17,180 nucleotides of DNA from Hyphomicrobiaceae bacterium (GCA_021647535.1 JAKIUO010000045.1:1-17180), one strand, 5' to 3'; numbered from the stretch's first letter, positions 6,026-13,964 are shown. Notes: generated from the letters alone by a model not told the origin. A program made the numbers and translations.

Positions 6026-8008
6026 ATGACGGAAAACCTCCCCCAACTCAAAGACTGGCGCTATGAGGTTGATGCCGAGGGCATCGCCTGGGCGACATTT
6101 GATCGCCAGAACGAAAGCATGAATGTGCTGGGGCGTCGTCCGACGCAAGAGCTGTTGCAGATCGTCGAAATGGCCGAAAAATCAGCCAGTCTTGGCGATA
6201 TTATCGGGCTGGTCTTTTTGTCGGCCAAGAGTAATAATTTTATCGCCGGTGCCGATATTCGCGAATTTGAGAAAATGACCACGCCAGAAGAAGCGCGCGA
6301 TTTCGTTCTGCCCGCCATTGAGCTGCTCAATCGTGTCGAAAAGCTGCGGGTACCCGTGGTGGCGGCCATTCATGGCTATTGCCTTGGCGGCGGGCTGGAG
6401 TTCGCTCTGGCCTGTCATTATCGCATTGCGGATCGTGAAGAGGGCACAAGGCTAGGGTTTCCCGAGGTCAAACTGGGCATTGTTCCCGGTCTGCACGGCA
6501 CCCTTCGCTCTATACATACTGCCGGGCCGGTTGGTGCCATGACCACCATGTTGACGGCGCGTATGCTGCGCTCCAACGTGGCCAAAGCCATCGGGCTGGT
6601 CGATCAGCTGGTGGCCACCCGTCACAATTTGCGCTGGGCAGCTCGCAAGGCCGTTTTGGCGAAACGCAAATCAAAACCCTTGTCTTTCCTCAAAAAACTG
6701 ATGCTGCTCAAACCTGCTCGTCGTTTTCTGGCCAATCAGATGCGCAAGAAGACCGCTGTAAAAATACGTGAAGATCACTATCCGGCCCCGTTCAGACTGA
6801 TTGATTTTTTTGAAAAATATGGGGATGACATCGAGCGTATGCGGGTTGAGGAAACCAATATGTTTGCGCCGCTCATGGCCTCGCAAACCTCGCGCAATCT
6901 GCGCCGGGTGTTCAAGCTTTCCGAGCTGCTAAAGGCGGAAGCTGGCGACAAGAGTTTCAAGCCGATGCGTGTCCATGTGGTCGGCGCCGGACTGATGGGC
7001 GGCGATATTGCCGCCTGGTGCGTGTTCTCCGGCATGGAAGTCAGTCTGCAGGATCTTGATGCCGAGCAGATTGAAAAGGCCCGCCAACGCGCCAAAAAGC
7101 TGTTTCGCAAACGTCTTAAAAAGAAACAGGCTGTTGACGCCGCCATGGCGCGCCTCATTGCTGACCGCGATGGCAAGCATGTGCCTCGTGCCGATGTCAT
7201 TATCGAAGCCATTGTCGAAGTGCTGGAGGTCAAACAAAAAGTGTTGGCCGGGCTGGAAAAAGCCAAGCGCAAGGCGTGCGTGCTGGCCACCAATACCTCG
7301 TCTTTGAAAATCGAAGATATAGCGCAAGGCTTGAGCGACCCCTCTCAGCTTATCGGGTTGCATTTCTTTAATCCCGTCGCCAAAATGCCTTTGGTCGAAG
7401 TCATCAGAGGCAAGGACAGCGATGAGGCGATCATCGACAAGGGGGCGTCTTTTGTCGCCAAAATCAGGAAATCGCCTTTGAAAGTCGCCAGTGCGCCGGG
7501 CTTTCTCGTTAACCGCGTTCTGGCTCCCTATATGATGGCCGCCATTGCCCGACATCAAGATGGAATGCCCGCCGAAGTGCTGGATCAGGCGGCGCTGGAT
7601 TTTGGTATGCCCATGGGGCCGATTGAGCTGTCTGATGTTGTCGGGCTCGATATCATCACCAATGTGGGACAAATTCTCGGCATTTCGCCACCGCTTGGGG
7701 GGGATCTGGATCGTTTGGTCAAGGGGAAAAATCTTGGCAAGAAAACCGGACGTGGATTTTACAAATGGAGCCAGGGCAAGCCGGTCAAAAAAGATTTTGA
7801 CCGTGAGGCTTATGATCTTGACCAGCTGGGCCGCGAACTGTTGCGCACGCTGGTTGATGAATGCCACAAGGTTGTCGATGAGAAGGTTGTTGCAAATGCT
7901 GATCTGGCCGATGCCGGGGTGATTTTTGGCACAGGTTTTGCGCCCTTTAGAGGGGGGCCTCTTCACTATGACCAAAGCCTTGCCGAGCCAGAAAACGACA
8001 AAAATTAG
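6026..8008 (+). CDS. fadJ: Fused enoyl-CoA hydratase / 3-hydroxyacyl-CoA dehydrogenase (FadJ/FadB type)
   Basis: This bifunctional protein hydrates trans-2-enoyl-CoA and then oxidises the 3-hydroxyacyl-CoA with NAD+. The N-terminal crotonase domain (about 15-200) has FIAGADI (72-78), Glu125 in CLGGGLE and Glu147 in FPEVKLG, the two catalytic glutamates. The dehydrogenase half has the NAD motif VGAGLMGG (319-326), TNTSSL (422-427) and LHFFNPV with catalytic His446. At 660 residues it is shorter than E. coli FadJ or FadB (about 714-729); it stops about 15 residues after the GFAPFRGGPL motif where others run on for some 50 more. The loop GIVPGLHGT (151-159) differs from the usual PGxGGT. It lies 41 bp after fadE and 30 bp before the thiolase gene, with AGGCGGA upstream of the ATG. 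Symbol chosen for pairing with a FadI-type thiolase. Confidence 0.9.
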   Translation: MTENLPQLKDWRYEVDAEGIAWATFDRQNESMNVLGRRPTQELLQIVEMAEKSASLGDIIGLVFLSAKSNNFIAGADIREFEKMTTPEEARDFVLPAIELLNRVEKLRVPVVAAIHGYCLGGGLEFALACHYRIADREEGTRLGFPEVKLGIVPGLHGTLRSIHTAGPVGAMTTMLTARMLRSNVAKAIGLVDQLVATRHNLRWAARKAVLAKRKSKPLSFLKKLMLLKPARRFLANQMRKKTAVKIREDHYPAPFRLIDFFEKYGDDIERMRVEETNMFAPLMASQTSRNLRRVFKLSELLKAEAGDKSFKPMRVHVVGAGLMGGDIAAWCVFSGMEVSLQDLDAEQIEKARQRAKKLFRKRLKKKQAVDAAMARLIADRDGKHVPRADVIIEAIVEVLEVKQKVLAGLEKAKRKACVLATNTSSLKIEDIAQGLSDPSQLIGLHFFNPVAKMPLVEVIRGKDSDEAIIDKGASFVAKIRKSPLKVASAPGFLVNRVLAPYMMAAIARHQDGMPAEVLDQAALDFGMPMGPIELSDVVGLDIITNVGQILGISPPLGGDLDRLVKGKNLGKKTGRGFYKWSQGKPVKKDFDREAYDLDQLGRELLRTLVDECHKVVDEKVVANADLADAGVIFGTGFAPFRGGPLHYDQSLAEPENDKN

Positions 8009-8038
8009 AACAATCGCGAACAGGAAACGGGTGAACAA

Positions 8039-9334
8039 ATGGTCCATAAAGAGCTACGCCGTGTGGCGATTGTCGGCGGTGTCAGAACGCCGTTTTGCCG
8101 CTCGCACACCATGTATGGGGATCTCACCAATCTGGACATGCTGACGACCGTTTTGCAAGGCTTGACCGACAAATTCGCGCTGTCAGGCACGCATGTTGAT
8201 GAGGTTGTGGCGGGCGCTGTTGTCACCCATGCCAAAGACTGGAACCTGGCGCGAGAGGCGGTGGTCGGCACGACTTTGGCAGCTTCCACCCCCGGTATCA
8301 CCATGATGCAGGCCTGCGGCACCAGCCTGCAGGCGGCCATGGGCATTGGCGCAAAAATTGCCAGCGGGCAGATTGAATGTGGCATAGCGGCAGGCTCGGA
8401 CACGGTTTCAGATGCGCCCATCGTGTTTTCACGCAAATTTGCCAAGCGGTTGGTTGCCGCCTCGCGCGGGCGCTCTTTTATGGCCAAGCTGTCGGCCTTC
8501 AAGGGGCTGAAAATGCGCGAGCTGGCCCCCAACGCCCCCTCGACGGGTGAGCCGCGTACAAAAATGTCGATGGGGCAGCATTGTGAGCTGATGGCCAAGG
8601 AGTGGGCGATTGAGCGCACCGCGCAGGATGAGCTGGCCTTTACCAGCCACCAGAATGCCGCCAAGGCCTATGATGAAGGCTTTCATGATGATTTGATTGT
8701 GCCGTGCGCGGGCGTTTTTCGCGATAATAATATCAGGACAGACACGACGCTGGAGAAGCTGGGCGAATTGCGCACCGCTTTTGACCGTTCGGCCAAAGGC
8801 ACTTTGACCGCTGCCAACTCAACGCCGCTGACCGATGGGGCATCGGCCACTTTGCTGGCCTCTGAAGCGTGGGCCAGGGAGCATGACCTGCCCGTTCTGG
8901 CCTGGCTCACCGATGCGCAAACCTCTGCGGTTGATTTTGTGGCGGGGGATGGTTTGTTGATGGCTCCGACCATCGCCATTGCCAAATTGCTGCAGCGCAA
9001 TGACATGGCTTTGCAGGATTTTGATCTCTATGAGGTGCATGAAGCCTTTGCGGCGCAGGTTTTGTGTACACTCAAGGCTTTGGAAGACGAAGACTATTGC
9101 AAGTCTGTGCTGGGCCTGAAGAAGCCGCTGGGCTCCATTGATCGCGCTAAAATGAATGTCAAAGGCTCCAGTCTGGCTTATGGTCACCCTTTTGCCGCCA
9201 CCGGGGGGCGCATTTTGTCGCTGCTGGCCAAGCAATTGCATGAAAGAGGGGCGGGCAGAGGGCTTATTTCGATCTGTACTGCCGGTGGGATGGGCGTTGC
9301 AGCCATTCTGGAAAGTGCCGGCAGGGAAGAATAA
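8039..9334 (+). CDS. fadI: 3-ketoacyl-CoA thiolase, FadI type
   Basis: This thiolase cleaves 3-ketoacyl-CoA with CoA to release acetyl-CoA, closing the beta-oxidation cycle. Cys93 (QACGTSLQAA) is the acyl-accepting nucleophile. His334 (YEVHEAFAAQ), His383 (YGHPFAATG) and Cys413 (SICTAGGMG) complete the active site. At 431 residues, with a long insertion (about 130-180) after the nucleophile region, it is closer to E. coli FadI (436) than to FadA (387). It is the last gene of the fadE-fadJ-fadI operon; an AGGAAA site precedes the ATG. The three genes give dehydrogenation, hydration, oxidation and thiolysis in one transcript. An acetoacetyl-CoA thiolase role is possible but the gene context favours fatty-acid breakdown. 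Confidence 0.92.
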   Translation: MVHKELRRVAIVGGVRTPFCRSHTMYGDLTNLDMLTTVLQGLTDKFALSGTHVDEVVAGAVVTHAKDWNLAREAVVGTTLAASTPGITMMQACGTSLQAAMGIGAKIASGQIECGIAAGSDTVSDAPIVFSRKFAKRLVAASRGRSFMAKLSAFKGLKMRELAPNAPSTGEPRTKMSMGQHCELMAKEWAIERTAQDELAFTSHQNAAKAYDEGFHDDLIVPCAGVFRDNNIRTDTTLEKLGELRTAFDRSAKGTLTAANSTPLTDGASATLLASEAWAREHDLPVLAWLTDAQTSAVDFVAGDGLLMAPTIAIAKLLQRNDMALQDFDLYEVHEAFAAQVLCTLKALEDEDYCKSVLGLKKPLGSIDRAKMNVKGSSLAYGHPFAATGGRILSLLAKQLHERGAGRGLISICTAGGMGVAAILESAGREE

Positions 9335-9402
9335 CCTGTTAACAGTGTGCTGTTCTGGCCATTGAAATGCCGCATAAAACTTTTTAGCTATAGAAAGAGT
9401 GT

Positions 9403-9457
9403 TTGCCTGTTTTGTAGAGATTGGTATAAGACGCTAAATCAAGTTGCATTTTGCAAC
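9403..9457 (+). promoter_or_regulatory. Promoter and inverted repeat upstream of the DUF2147 gene
   Basis: TTGCCT (9403-9408) and TATAAG (9425-9430) are 16 bp apart and resemble a sigma-70 promoter, with a start expected near 9437. Just downstream is a perfect inverted repeat GTTGCA-TTT-TGCAAC (9443-9457), in operator position. The gene therefore probably has its own control although it follows the fad operon. The elements are seen; regulation is inferred. Confidence 0.45.
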
Positions 9458-9481
9458 CATATGCTAGGCCGGAGATTATTT

Positions 9482-9928
9482 ATGAAGAATTTTAGTCGTG
9501 GGTTTTTGTTTGTTGCGGGATTGGCTCTTGGTGGGCTGGTCTTTGGCGGAGGCGCTTTTGCCAAGGGAGCCAAAGGGCTCTGGGTGGGCGAAGACGGCTT
9601 GGCGAAAATGAAAGTCGCAGTGTGTGGCGGTGGGACTTTATGTGCCAGGATCGTCTGGTTGCGTGACCCAAAAGATGCCAATGGGCGTCCGTTGATTGAT
9701 GATAATAATGGCGATGCCCGTTTGCGTACACGCCCGATTATCGGCCTGCCAGTGGCCTATAATATGAAGCCAACCGCTGCCAATAAGTGGCAGGGGGTTG
9801 TTTATGATCCTAAAAGAGGTGGCTCCACCTATACCGGATATTTGAACCTTTTGAGCGATGGCCGCATGAAGGTGACAGGCTGTTTGGGGTTTATCTGCGA
9901 ATCTGAATTTTGGCGACCCGCCAAATAA
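9482..9928 (+). CDS. Exported DUF2147 family protein
   Basis: The 148-residue product starts with a clear Sec signal peptide (residues 1-27, cleavage probably after GGAFA). The mature part has the DUF2147 pattern: GLWVGEDGLAKMKV near its start, then CGGGTLCARIVWL with Cys48 and Cys54, YDPKRGGSTYTGYLNL (108-123) and a second cysteine pair at 134 and 139 (CLGFIC). The family is a small periplasmic beta-barrel-like domain of unknown function, common in Proteobacteria. The start at 9482 is chosen for GGAG 7 nt upstream and for the signal peptide. The cysteines may form disulfides in the periplasm. A strong terminator follows 24 bp after the stop. No link to beta-oxidation is evident. Confidence 0.85.
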   Translation: MKNFSRGFLFVAGLALGGLVFGGGAFAKGAKGLWVGEDGLAKMKVAVCGGGTLCARIVWLRDPKDANGRPLIDDNNGDARLRTRPIIGLPVAYNMKPTAANKWQGVVYDPKRGGSTYTGYLNLLSDGRMKVTGCLGFICESEFWRPAK

Positions 9929-9952
9929 TAAAATGCGAGCTGGTATCACATC

Positions 9953-9991
9953 AAAAAAGAGGGGCACCCATGTGGGTGCCCCTCTTTTTTT
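9953..9991. terminator. Strong, probably bidirectional, rho-independent terminator
   Basis: GAGGGGCACCCA (9959-9970) and TGGGTGCCCCTC (9973-9984) form a perfect 12-bp stem with a 2-nt spacer. It is flanked by six As on the left and seven Ts on the right, which extend the pairing and serve as a U-tract on either strand. It ends the DUF2147 transcript and insulates the small gene at 10066. Confidence 0.95.
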
Positions 9992-10065
9992 GTATATTTT
10001 TGCGAGAAACACTCTGGTTTTTCCACTTGTTTATTAGAGTTTCAAGTAAACAAGGAGTTAGCCCA

Positions 10066-10179
10066 ATGAATAATATGCAACAGATCGATCAATCTGCCTG
10101 TATCAACAATTTCAAATGCGCTTTTGTCATCATGGGCATGTTAAGCGGCCTGATATTTATGAGTATCGCCATCTCATAA
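10066..10179 (+). CDS. 37-residue single-span membrane peptide
   Basis: A short frame begins with ATG after a full AAGGAG site (10052-10057) at the ideal spacing of 8 nt. The peptide has a polar N-terminus (MNNMQQIDQS, then Cys12 and Cys18) and one hydrophobic segment (about 19-36) rich in Met, Ile and Leu, long enough to cross a membrane. It lies alone between a strong terminator and the ilvC terminator, so it is not a remnant of a neighbouring frame. I recognise no family and propose no function. The very good ribosome binding site and clean amphipathic layout make a real small protein likely; I see no strong promoter upstream. Confidence 0.6.
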   Translation: MNNMQQIDQSACINNFKCAFVIMGMLSGLIFMSIAIS

Positions 10180-10221
10180 AATGAAACAGACCCCTGCTGA
10201 CCAAAAGGCTGCAAGGGTCTG
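10177..10221 (-). terminator. Rho-independent terminator of ilvC
   Basis: CAGACCCCTGC (10187-10197) pairs with GCAAGGGTCTG (10211-10221). On the minus strand the single imperfect position is a G-U wobble, giving an 11-bp stem, and the sequence after it is T-rich (TTTCATTTTAT). It lies about 90 bp past the ilvC stop, beyond the hexanucleotide repeat, so the repeat is transcribed as 3' untranslated RNA. Plus-strand use is less likely because no T run follows in that direction. Confidence 0.75.
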
Positions 10222-10237
10222 CTCCAAAGAAAACACT

Positions 10238-10315
10238 CTAGTTCTAGTTCTAGTTCTAGTTCTAGTTCTAGTTCTAGTTCTAGTTCTAGTTCTAGTTCTA
10301 GTTCTAGTTCTAGTT
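10238..10315. repeat. Hexanucleotide microsatellite, 13 perfect copies of CTAGTT (AACTAG on the ilvC strand)
   Basis: Thirteen uninterrupted 6-bp units run from 10238 to 10315. On the coding strand of ilvC the first unit is AAC TAG, the last codon and stop of the gene, so the other copies form the start of its 3' untranslated region. Each further unit repeats an in-frame TAG, so copy-number change would leave the IlvC protein unchanged. CTAG is generally rare in proteobacterial DNA, which makes the array stand out. Perfect identity suggests recent expansion by slippage, or an assembly effect. Confidence 0.97.
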
Positions 10316-11329
10316 CTTTGTCTTGTCGACCATGCCACCTTCGGCAATCCATGGCATCATGGCGCGTAGCTTGGCGCCGACTTCTTCGACAGGGTGCTCG
10401 TCGCATTTGTTGCGCATGGCTTTAAAGCCGGTCTGGCGGACTTTGTTTTCGACCATCCAGTCTTTGACGAATTTACCGTTCTGAATATCGTCGAGCACTT
10501 CTTTCATGGCCTTTTTGGTGTCGGATGTGATGATCCGTGGGCCAGAGACATATTCGCCATATTCCGCCGTGTTGGAAATGGAATAGTTCATGTTGGACAT
10601 GCCGCCTTCATAGATGAGGTCAACGATCAGTTTCATCTCGTGCACACATTCAAAATAGGCCATTTCAGGAGCGTAACCCGCTTCAACCAGCGTTTCAAAA
10701 CCGGCCCGCATGAGTTCGACAGCACCGCCGCACAAAACGGCCTGTTCGCCGAACAGATCGGTTTCGCACTCTTCGCGAAAATTGGTTTCGATGATACCGG
10801 CGCGACCACCGCCAATGCCTGAAGCATAAGAAAGCGCAATGTCTTGTGCGTTGCCGGTGGCATCTTGATGGATGGCGATCAGGCAGGGGACGCCAGCGCC
10901 GCGTTTATATTCGCCGCGCACTGTATGGCCAGGGCCTTTTGGCGCGACCATCAAAATATCGAGATCCTTGCGCGGTTCGATGAGATTGAAGTGAATATTG
11001 AGACCATGGGCAAAAAGCAGCGCCGCGCCTTCTTTCATGTGCTCATGCAGATTGTCATAATAAATATCGGCCTGTAGCTCGTCAGGGGTCAGCATCATCA
11101 TGACATCGGCCCATTTGGCGGCGTCTTTTACGGACATCACCTTGAGACCTTCGCCCTCGGCTTTTTTGACGGAGGCTGAACTGGAGCGAAGTGCAACGAC
11201 AACCTCTTTGGCACCGCTATCATTCAGATTAAGCGCATGGGCATGTCCCTGCGAGCCATAGCCGATAATGGCTACTTTTTTGCCTTTGATAAGATTGACG
11301 TCGGCATCTCGATCATAATATACGCGCAT
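10310..11329 (-). CDS. ilvC: Ketol-acid reductoisomerase (class I)
   Basis: IlvC rearranges and reduces acetolactate or acetohydroxybutyrate with NADPH and Mg2+, the second step of valine, leucine and isoleucine synthesis. The 339 residues match class I enzymes. The nucleotide motif GYGSQGHAHALNL is at 23-35, with LRSSSAS (47-53) in the NADPH phosphate loop. The Mg ligands Asp191 and Glu195 (ETDLFGEQ), Glu227 and Glu231 (ECVHE) are all present. The start at 11329 (MRVYYDRDAD) is preceded by AGAGGA at good spacing and matches the usual alphaproteobacterial N-terminus; a longer frame upstream is not needed. The C-terminus VDKTKN is normal, so the repeat at the stop has not truncated it. It lies 164 bp downstream of ilvN. 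Confidence 0.97.
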   Translation of the reverse strand: MRVYYDRDADVNLIKGKKVAIIGYGSQGHAHALNLNDSGAKEVVVALRSSSASVKKAEGEGLKVMSVKDAAKWADVMMMLTPDELQADIYYDNLHEHMKEGAALLFAHGLNIHFNLIEPRKDLDILMVAPKGPGHTVRGEYKRGAGVPCLIAIHQDATGNAQDIALSYASGIGGGRAGIIETNFREECETDLFGEQAVLCGGAVELMRAGFETLVEAGYAPEMAYFECVHEMKLIVDLIYEGGMSNMNYSISNTAEYGEYVSGPRIITSDTKKAMKEVLDDIQNGKFVKDWMVENKVRQTGFKAMRNKCDEHPVEEVGAKLRAMMPWIAEGGMVDKTKN

Positions 11330-11493
11330 AATGGTCCTCTGATTTTTGTTGTCATCATTTGTTTGAAATAGTGTTGCCCTCACCTAGCTGTTGAGGGGGC
11401 TTTCATGCAAGCTGTTTGTTCGCTCCGCCCGACAGCTCTGCCCGGCAGCACCGCTCGATAGAAACGGGCGATCATTTTGAGTATGACTCTCTT
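11330..11493 (-). promoter_or_regulatory. ilvN-ilvC spacer with an inverted repeat
   Basis: This 164-bp spacer holds an inverted repeat CCCTCA (11377-11382) / TGAGGG (11392-11397) with a 9-nt loop. No T run follows on the minus strand, so it is not a typical terminator. It could be an mRNA-processing or operator site between ilvN and ilvC. I see no convincing promoter. Confidence 0.3.
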
Positions 11494-12048
11494 CTATACC
11501 TGATCAGCTCCGCGCGAAAGCGCCGCGATCCCTGTGCGAGCTACATTGGCGAGGCCAAGCGGTTTCATCAGCGAGATGAATTGATCGATCTTGCCGGGGC
11601 GACCGGTGATCTGGAAGACGAAATGCTCGGTCGAAGCGTCCGCCACCGTAGCTTTAAAGGCTTCGGCAAGGCGCAGAGCTTCGAGGCGGGCGTCGCCCTT
11701 TCCCTGAACCTTGACCAGAGCCAGCTCCCGCTCCACATGAGCGCCGCCCTTTGTGAGGTCATAAACCCGGTGTACAGGGATCAGCCGTTCCAGCTGATGA
11801 GTGATCTGTTCGATGACACGCGGCGTGCCAACGGTGACAATGGTGATGCGTGAGATGTGTTTTTGATGGGATATTTCCGATACGGTCAGGCTGTCAATAT
11901 TGTAGCCACGTCCCGATATGAGGCCAATGACACGCGCCAGCACACCTGGTTCATTGTCAACAAGAATAGAGAGCGTGTGGGTCTCTTCCTTTTCCTTGCT
12001 ATCGGTCAGGAAATAGGCTGATCCAACGGGTTGCTGTGGAGATGTCAC
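11494..12048 (-). CDS. ilvN: Acetolactate synthase small (regulatory) subunit
   Basis: This regulatory subunit binds the catalytic subunit IlvB, raises its activity and gives valine feedback inhibition. An ACT domain begins with THTLSILVDNEPGVLARVIGL, containing the effector-binding DNEPGVL loop, and continues through RGYNIDSLTV. The C-terminal acetolactate synthase small-subunit domain runs from about HRVYDLTKGG to the end. I prefer the GTG start at 12048 because GGAAGG lies 8 nt upstream; an in-frame ATG at 12069 adds seven residues but lacks a good ribosome site. It follows ilvB by 82 bp on the same strand and is probably co-transcribed. The gene is called ilvH in many alphaproteobacterial genomes. 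Confidence 0.94.
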   Translation of the reverse strand: MTSPQQPVGSAYFLTDSKEKEETHTLSILVDNEPGVLARVIGLISGRGYNIDSLTVSEISHQKHISRITIVTVGTPRVIEQITHQLERLIPVHRVYDLTKGGAHVERELALVKVQGKGDARLEALRLAEAFKATVADASTEHFVFQITGRPGKIDQFISLMKPLGLANVARTGIAALSRGADQV

Positions 12049-12130
12049 GTCTGCTACCTTCCATTTCATTTTTCATGCAGCTGCGCTCAGGCCGGAAAAT
12101 CGCGGCGCAAAACAGTCAGCAGAACCAAGT

Positions 12131-13888
12131 CTAAACGAGCATTTTGCCCTTGCTGCCAATGGCGCTGCCAATATCGTCACTATCGCCAAGCAGCATATTA
12201 TTGTGCGCTTCGCCAGACGGGATCATCGGAAAGCAGTTGGCCAGTTTTTGGACACGGCAATCGAACAAAACCGGCTTGTCCACGGCAATCATTTCCCTGA
12301 TGGCGTCATCAAGTTCATCGGGTTTTTCAACCTTGAAACCAACCCCGCCATAAGCTTCGGCCAGCTTGACGAAATCGGGCATGGCCTCGCTATAGGAATG
12401 AGAATAGCGCTCTTCGTGCAGCAACTCTTGCCACTGGCGCACCATGCCCAGATAGCTGTTATTGAGGATGAAGATCTTGATCGGCGCGCCATATTGCACG
12501 GCGGTGGCCATTTCCTGCATGGTCATTTGCACAGAGCCGTCGCCGCCAATATCAATGACCAGCGCATCAGGATGGGCGATTTGTACGCCAACGGCAGCGG
12601 GCAGGCCATAGCCCATCGTGCCAAGGCCGCCAGAGGTCATGAAGCGGTTGGGTTCCTCGAAATGGTAATATTGCGCCGCCCACATCTGATGCTGGCCAAC
12701 CTCGGTGGTGATATAGGTATCTTTGTCCTTGGTGAGCTCATAGAGGCGCTCAATGGCATATTGCGGCATGATATGCTCATGGTCAGGCTTGTAGTTCAGG
12801 CATTTGATCCCCCGCCACTCTTCAATCTGACGCCACCACGCGGCCAGCGCCTTGGTATCGCGTTTGGGCTTTTTGTCTTTCCAGACGCCCAACAAATCCT
12901 CAAGAACATGGGCCACATCACCAATAATCGGCAGATCGACATTGACGGTTTTGTTGATGGAACTCTTGTCGATATCAATGTGGATTTTTGTGGAATCAGG
13001 GGAAAAGGCATCAATACGCCCGGTAATGCGGTCATCAAAGCGCGCACCGATATTGATCATCAGGTCGCAATCATGCATGGCCAGATTGGCTTCATAAGTG
13101 CCGTGCATACCAAGCATACCGAGCCAGTGCTTGTCGGAGGCTGGAAAAGCGCCAAGCCCCATGAGGGTCGAAGTGATCGGAAAGTCGGTGATTTTAACGA
13201 GTTCGCGCAACAAAGTTGAAGCGGCTGTGCCAGAATTGATGACGCCGCCGCCTGTGTAAAATACCGGTTTTTTTGCGGCAGCGATCATGTCGACGGCGCG
13301 GCGTATATCGTTCTGGTCGCCCTTGAGCTGGGGCCGATAGGTCGGATGGCCGATTTTTGCCGGGGACTGATAAGGCCCTGAGGCGAACTGAATATCCTTG
13401 GGAATATCAATAACGACCGGACCGGGGCGGCCAGATCGAGCGATATAAAAGGCTTCGTGGATGACCTTGGCCAGATCATCAACGCTTTTGACCAGATAGT
13501 TGTGCTTGGTACAGGGGCGGGTGATGCCAACAATATCGGCTTCTTGAAACGCATCCAGGCCGATCAACGCGGTTGGCACCTGGCCGGTGATGCAGACAAG
13601 GGGAATGCTGTCGAGCATGGCGTCCGTCAGCCCAGTAACGGCATTGGTTGCGCCAGGGCCAGAGGTGACAAGGGCAACGCCGACTTTGCCGGTTGAGCGG
13701 GCATAGCCTTCGGCGGCGTGCAAAGCGCCTTGTTCATGGCGCACCAGAATATGCTCGAAGTGGTTTTGCTTGAAAATCTCATCATAAATCGGCAAGACGG
13801 CCCCGCCGGGATAGCCAAATATGTGCTCAACGCCTTGCTCCATCAAGGCTTTGATGATGATTTCAGCGCCTGTCAATTCGCGGGCCAT
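12131..13888 (-). CDS. ilvB: Acetolactate synthase large (catalytic) subunit
   Basis: This ThDP- and FAD-dependent enzyme condenses pyruvate with pyruvate or 2-ketobutyrate, the committed step of branched-chain amino acid synthesis. The N-terminal ThDP domain carries the catalytic Glu52 (VRHEQGALHAAEG). The central domain binds FAD (about 190-340), and the C-terminal domain has the ThDP/Mg motif GGDGSVQMTMQE (448-459) with FILNN downstream. The 585 residues from ATG 13888 are of normal length; a GTG at 13894 is also possible. It heads the ilvB-ilvN pair, with ilvC further down. Upstream lie a long non-coding leader, direct repeats and palindromes, described separately. It may be named ilvI in other genomes. 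Confidence 0.96.
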   Translation of the reverse strand: MARELTGAEIIIKALMEQGVEHIFGYPGGAVLPIYDEIFKQNHFEHILVRHEQGALHAAEGYARSTGKVGVALVTSGPGATNAVTGLTDAMLDSIPLVCITGQVPTALIGLDAFQEADIVGITRPCTKHNYLVKSVDDLAKVIHEAFYIARSGRPGPVVIDIPKDIQFASGPYQSPAKIGHPTYRPQLKGDQNDIRRAVDMIAAAKKPVFYTGGGVINSGTAASTLLRELVKITDFPITSTLMGLGAFPASDKHWLGMLGMHGTYEANLAMHDCDLMINIGARFDDRITGRIDAFSPDSTKIHIDIDKSSINKTVNVDLPIIGDVAHVLEDLLGVWKDKKPKRDTKALAAWWRQIEEWRGIKCLNYKPDHEHIMPQYAIERLYELTKDKDTYITTEVGQHQMWAAQYYHFEEPNRFMTSGGLGTMGYGLPAAVGVQIAHPDALVIDIGGDGSVQMTMQEMATAVQYGAPIKIFILNNSYLGMVRQWQELLHEERYSHSYSEAMPDFVKLAEAYGGVGFKVEKPDELDDAIREMIAVDKPVLFDCRVQKLANCFPMIPSGEAHNNMLLGDSDDIGSAIGSKGKMLV

Positions 13889-13940
13889 TTGCACTTCTCA
13901 CTTCTTGTTGTTCACCCAAATGGTGATCCTGATAGGGGGC

Positions 13941-13957
13941 ATCTCATTATATGAGAT
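13941..13957. promoter_or_regulatory. Inverted repeat containing a TATAAT box upstream of ilvB
   Basis: ATCTCAT (13941-13947) and ATGAGAT (13951-13957) are perfect inverted repeats around TAT. On the minus strand a TATAAT hexamer lies across the centre, about 55-60 bp upstream of the ilvB start. No good -35 box is found 16-18 bp before it, so it may be a weak activator-dependent promoter with an overlapping operator, or an RNA hairpin. Confidence 0.4.
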
Positions 13958-13964
13958 ATGGAGG

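Noticed and set aside
6026..8008. Frameshift truncating the hydratase/dehydrogenase C-terminus
   Set aside because: The stop is followed by a short normal operon gap and the thiolase ribosome site; I saw no continuation of the domain in another frame.
6929..8047. Long minus-strand frame opposite the hydratase/dehydrogenase gene
   Set aside because: It is antisense to the fadJ coding sequence and has no family features or ribosome binding site.
10181..10369. Plus-strand frame encoding a Leu-Val repeat protein across the hexanucleotide array
   Set aside because: It is a by-product of the stop-free frame of the CTAGTT repeat. It starts in the ilvC terminator with no ribosome binding site and runs antisense into ilvC.
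12203..13219. Long plus-strand frame opposite ilvB
   Set aside because: It is fully antisense to a gene with clear acetolactate synthase motifs, has no recognisable domain and arises from codon bias on the other strand.
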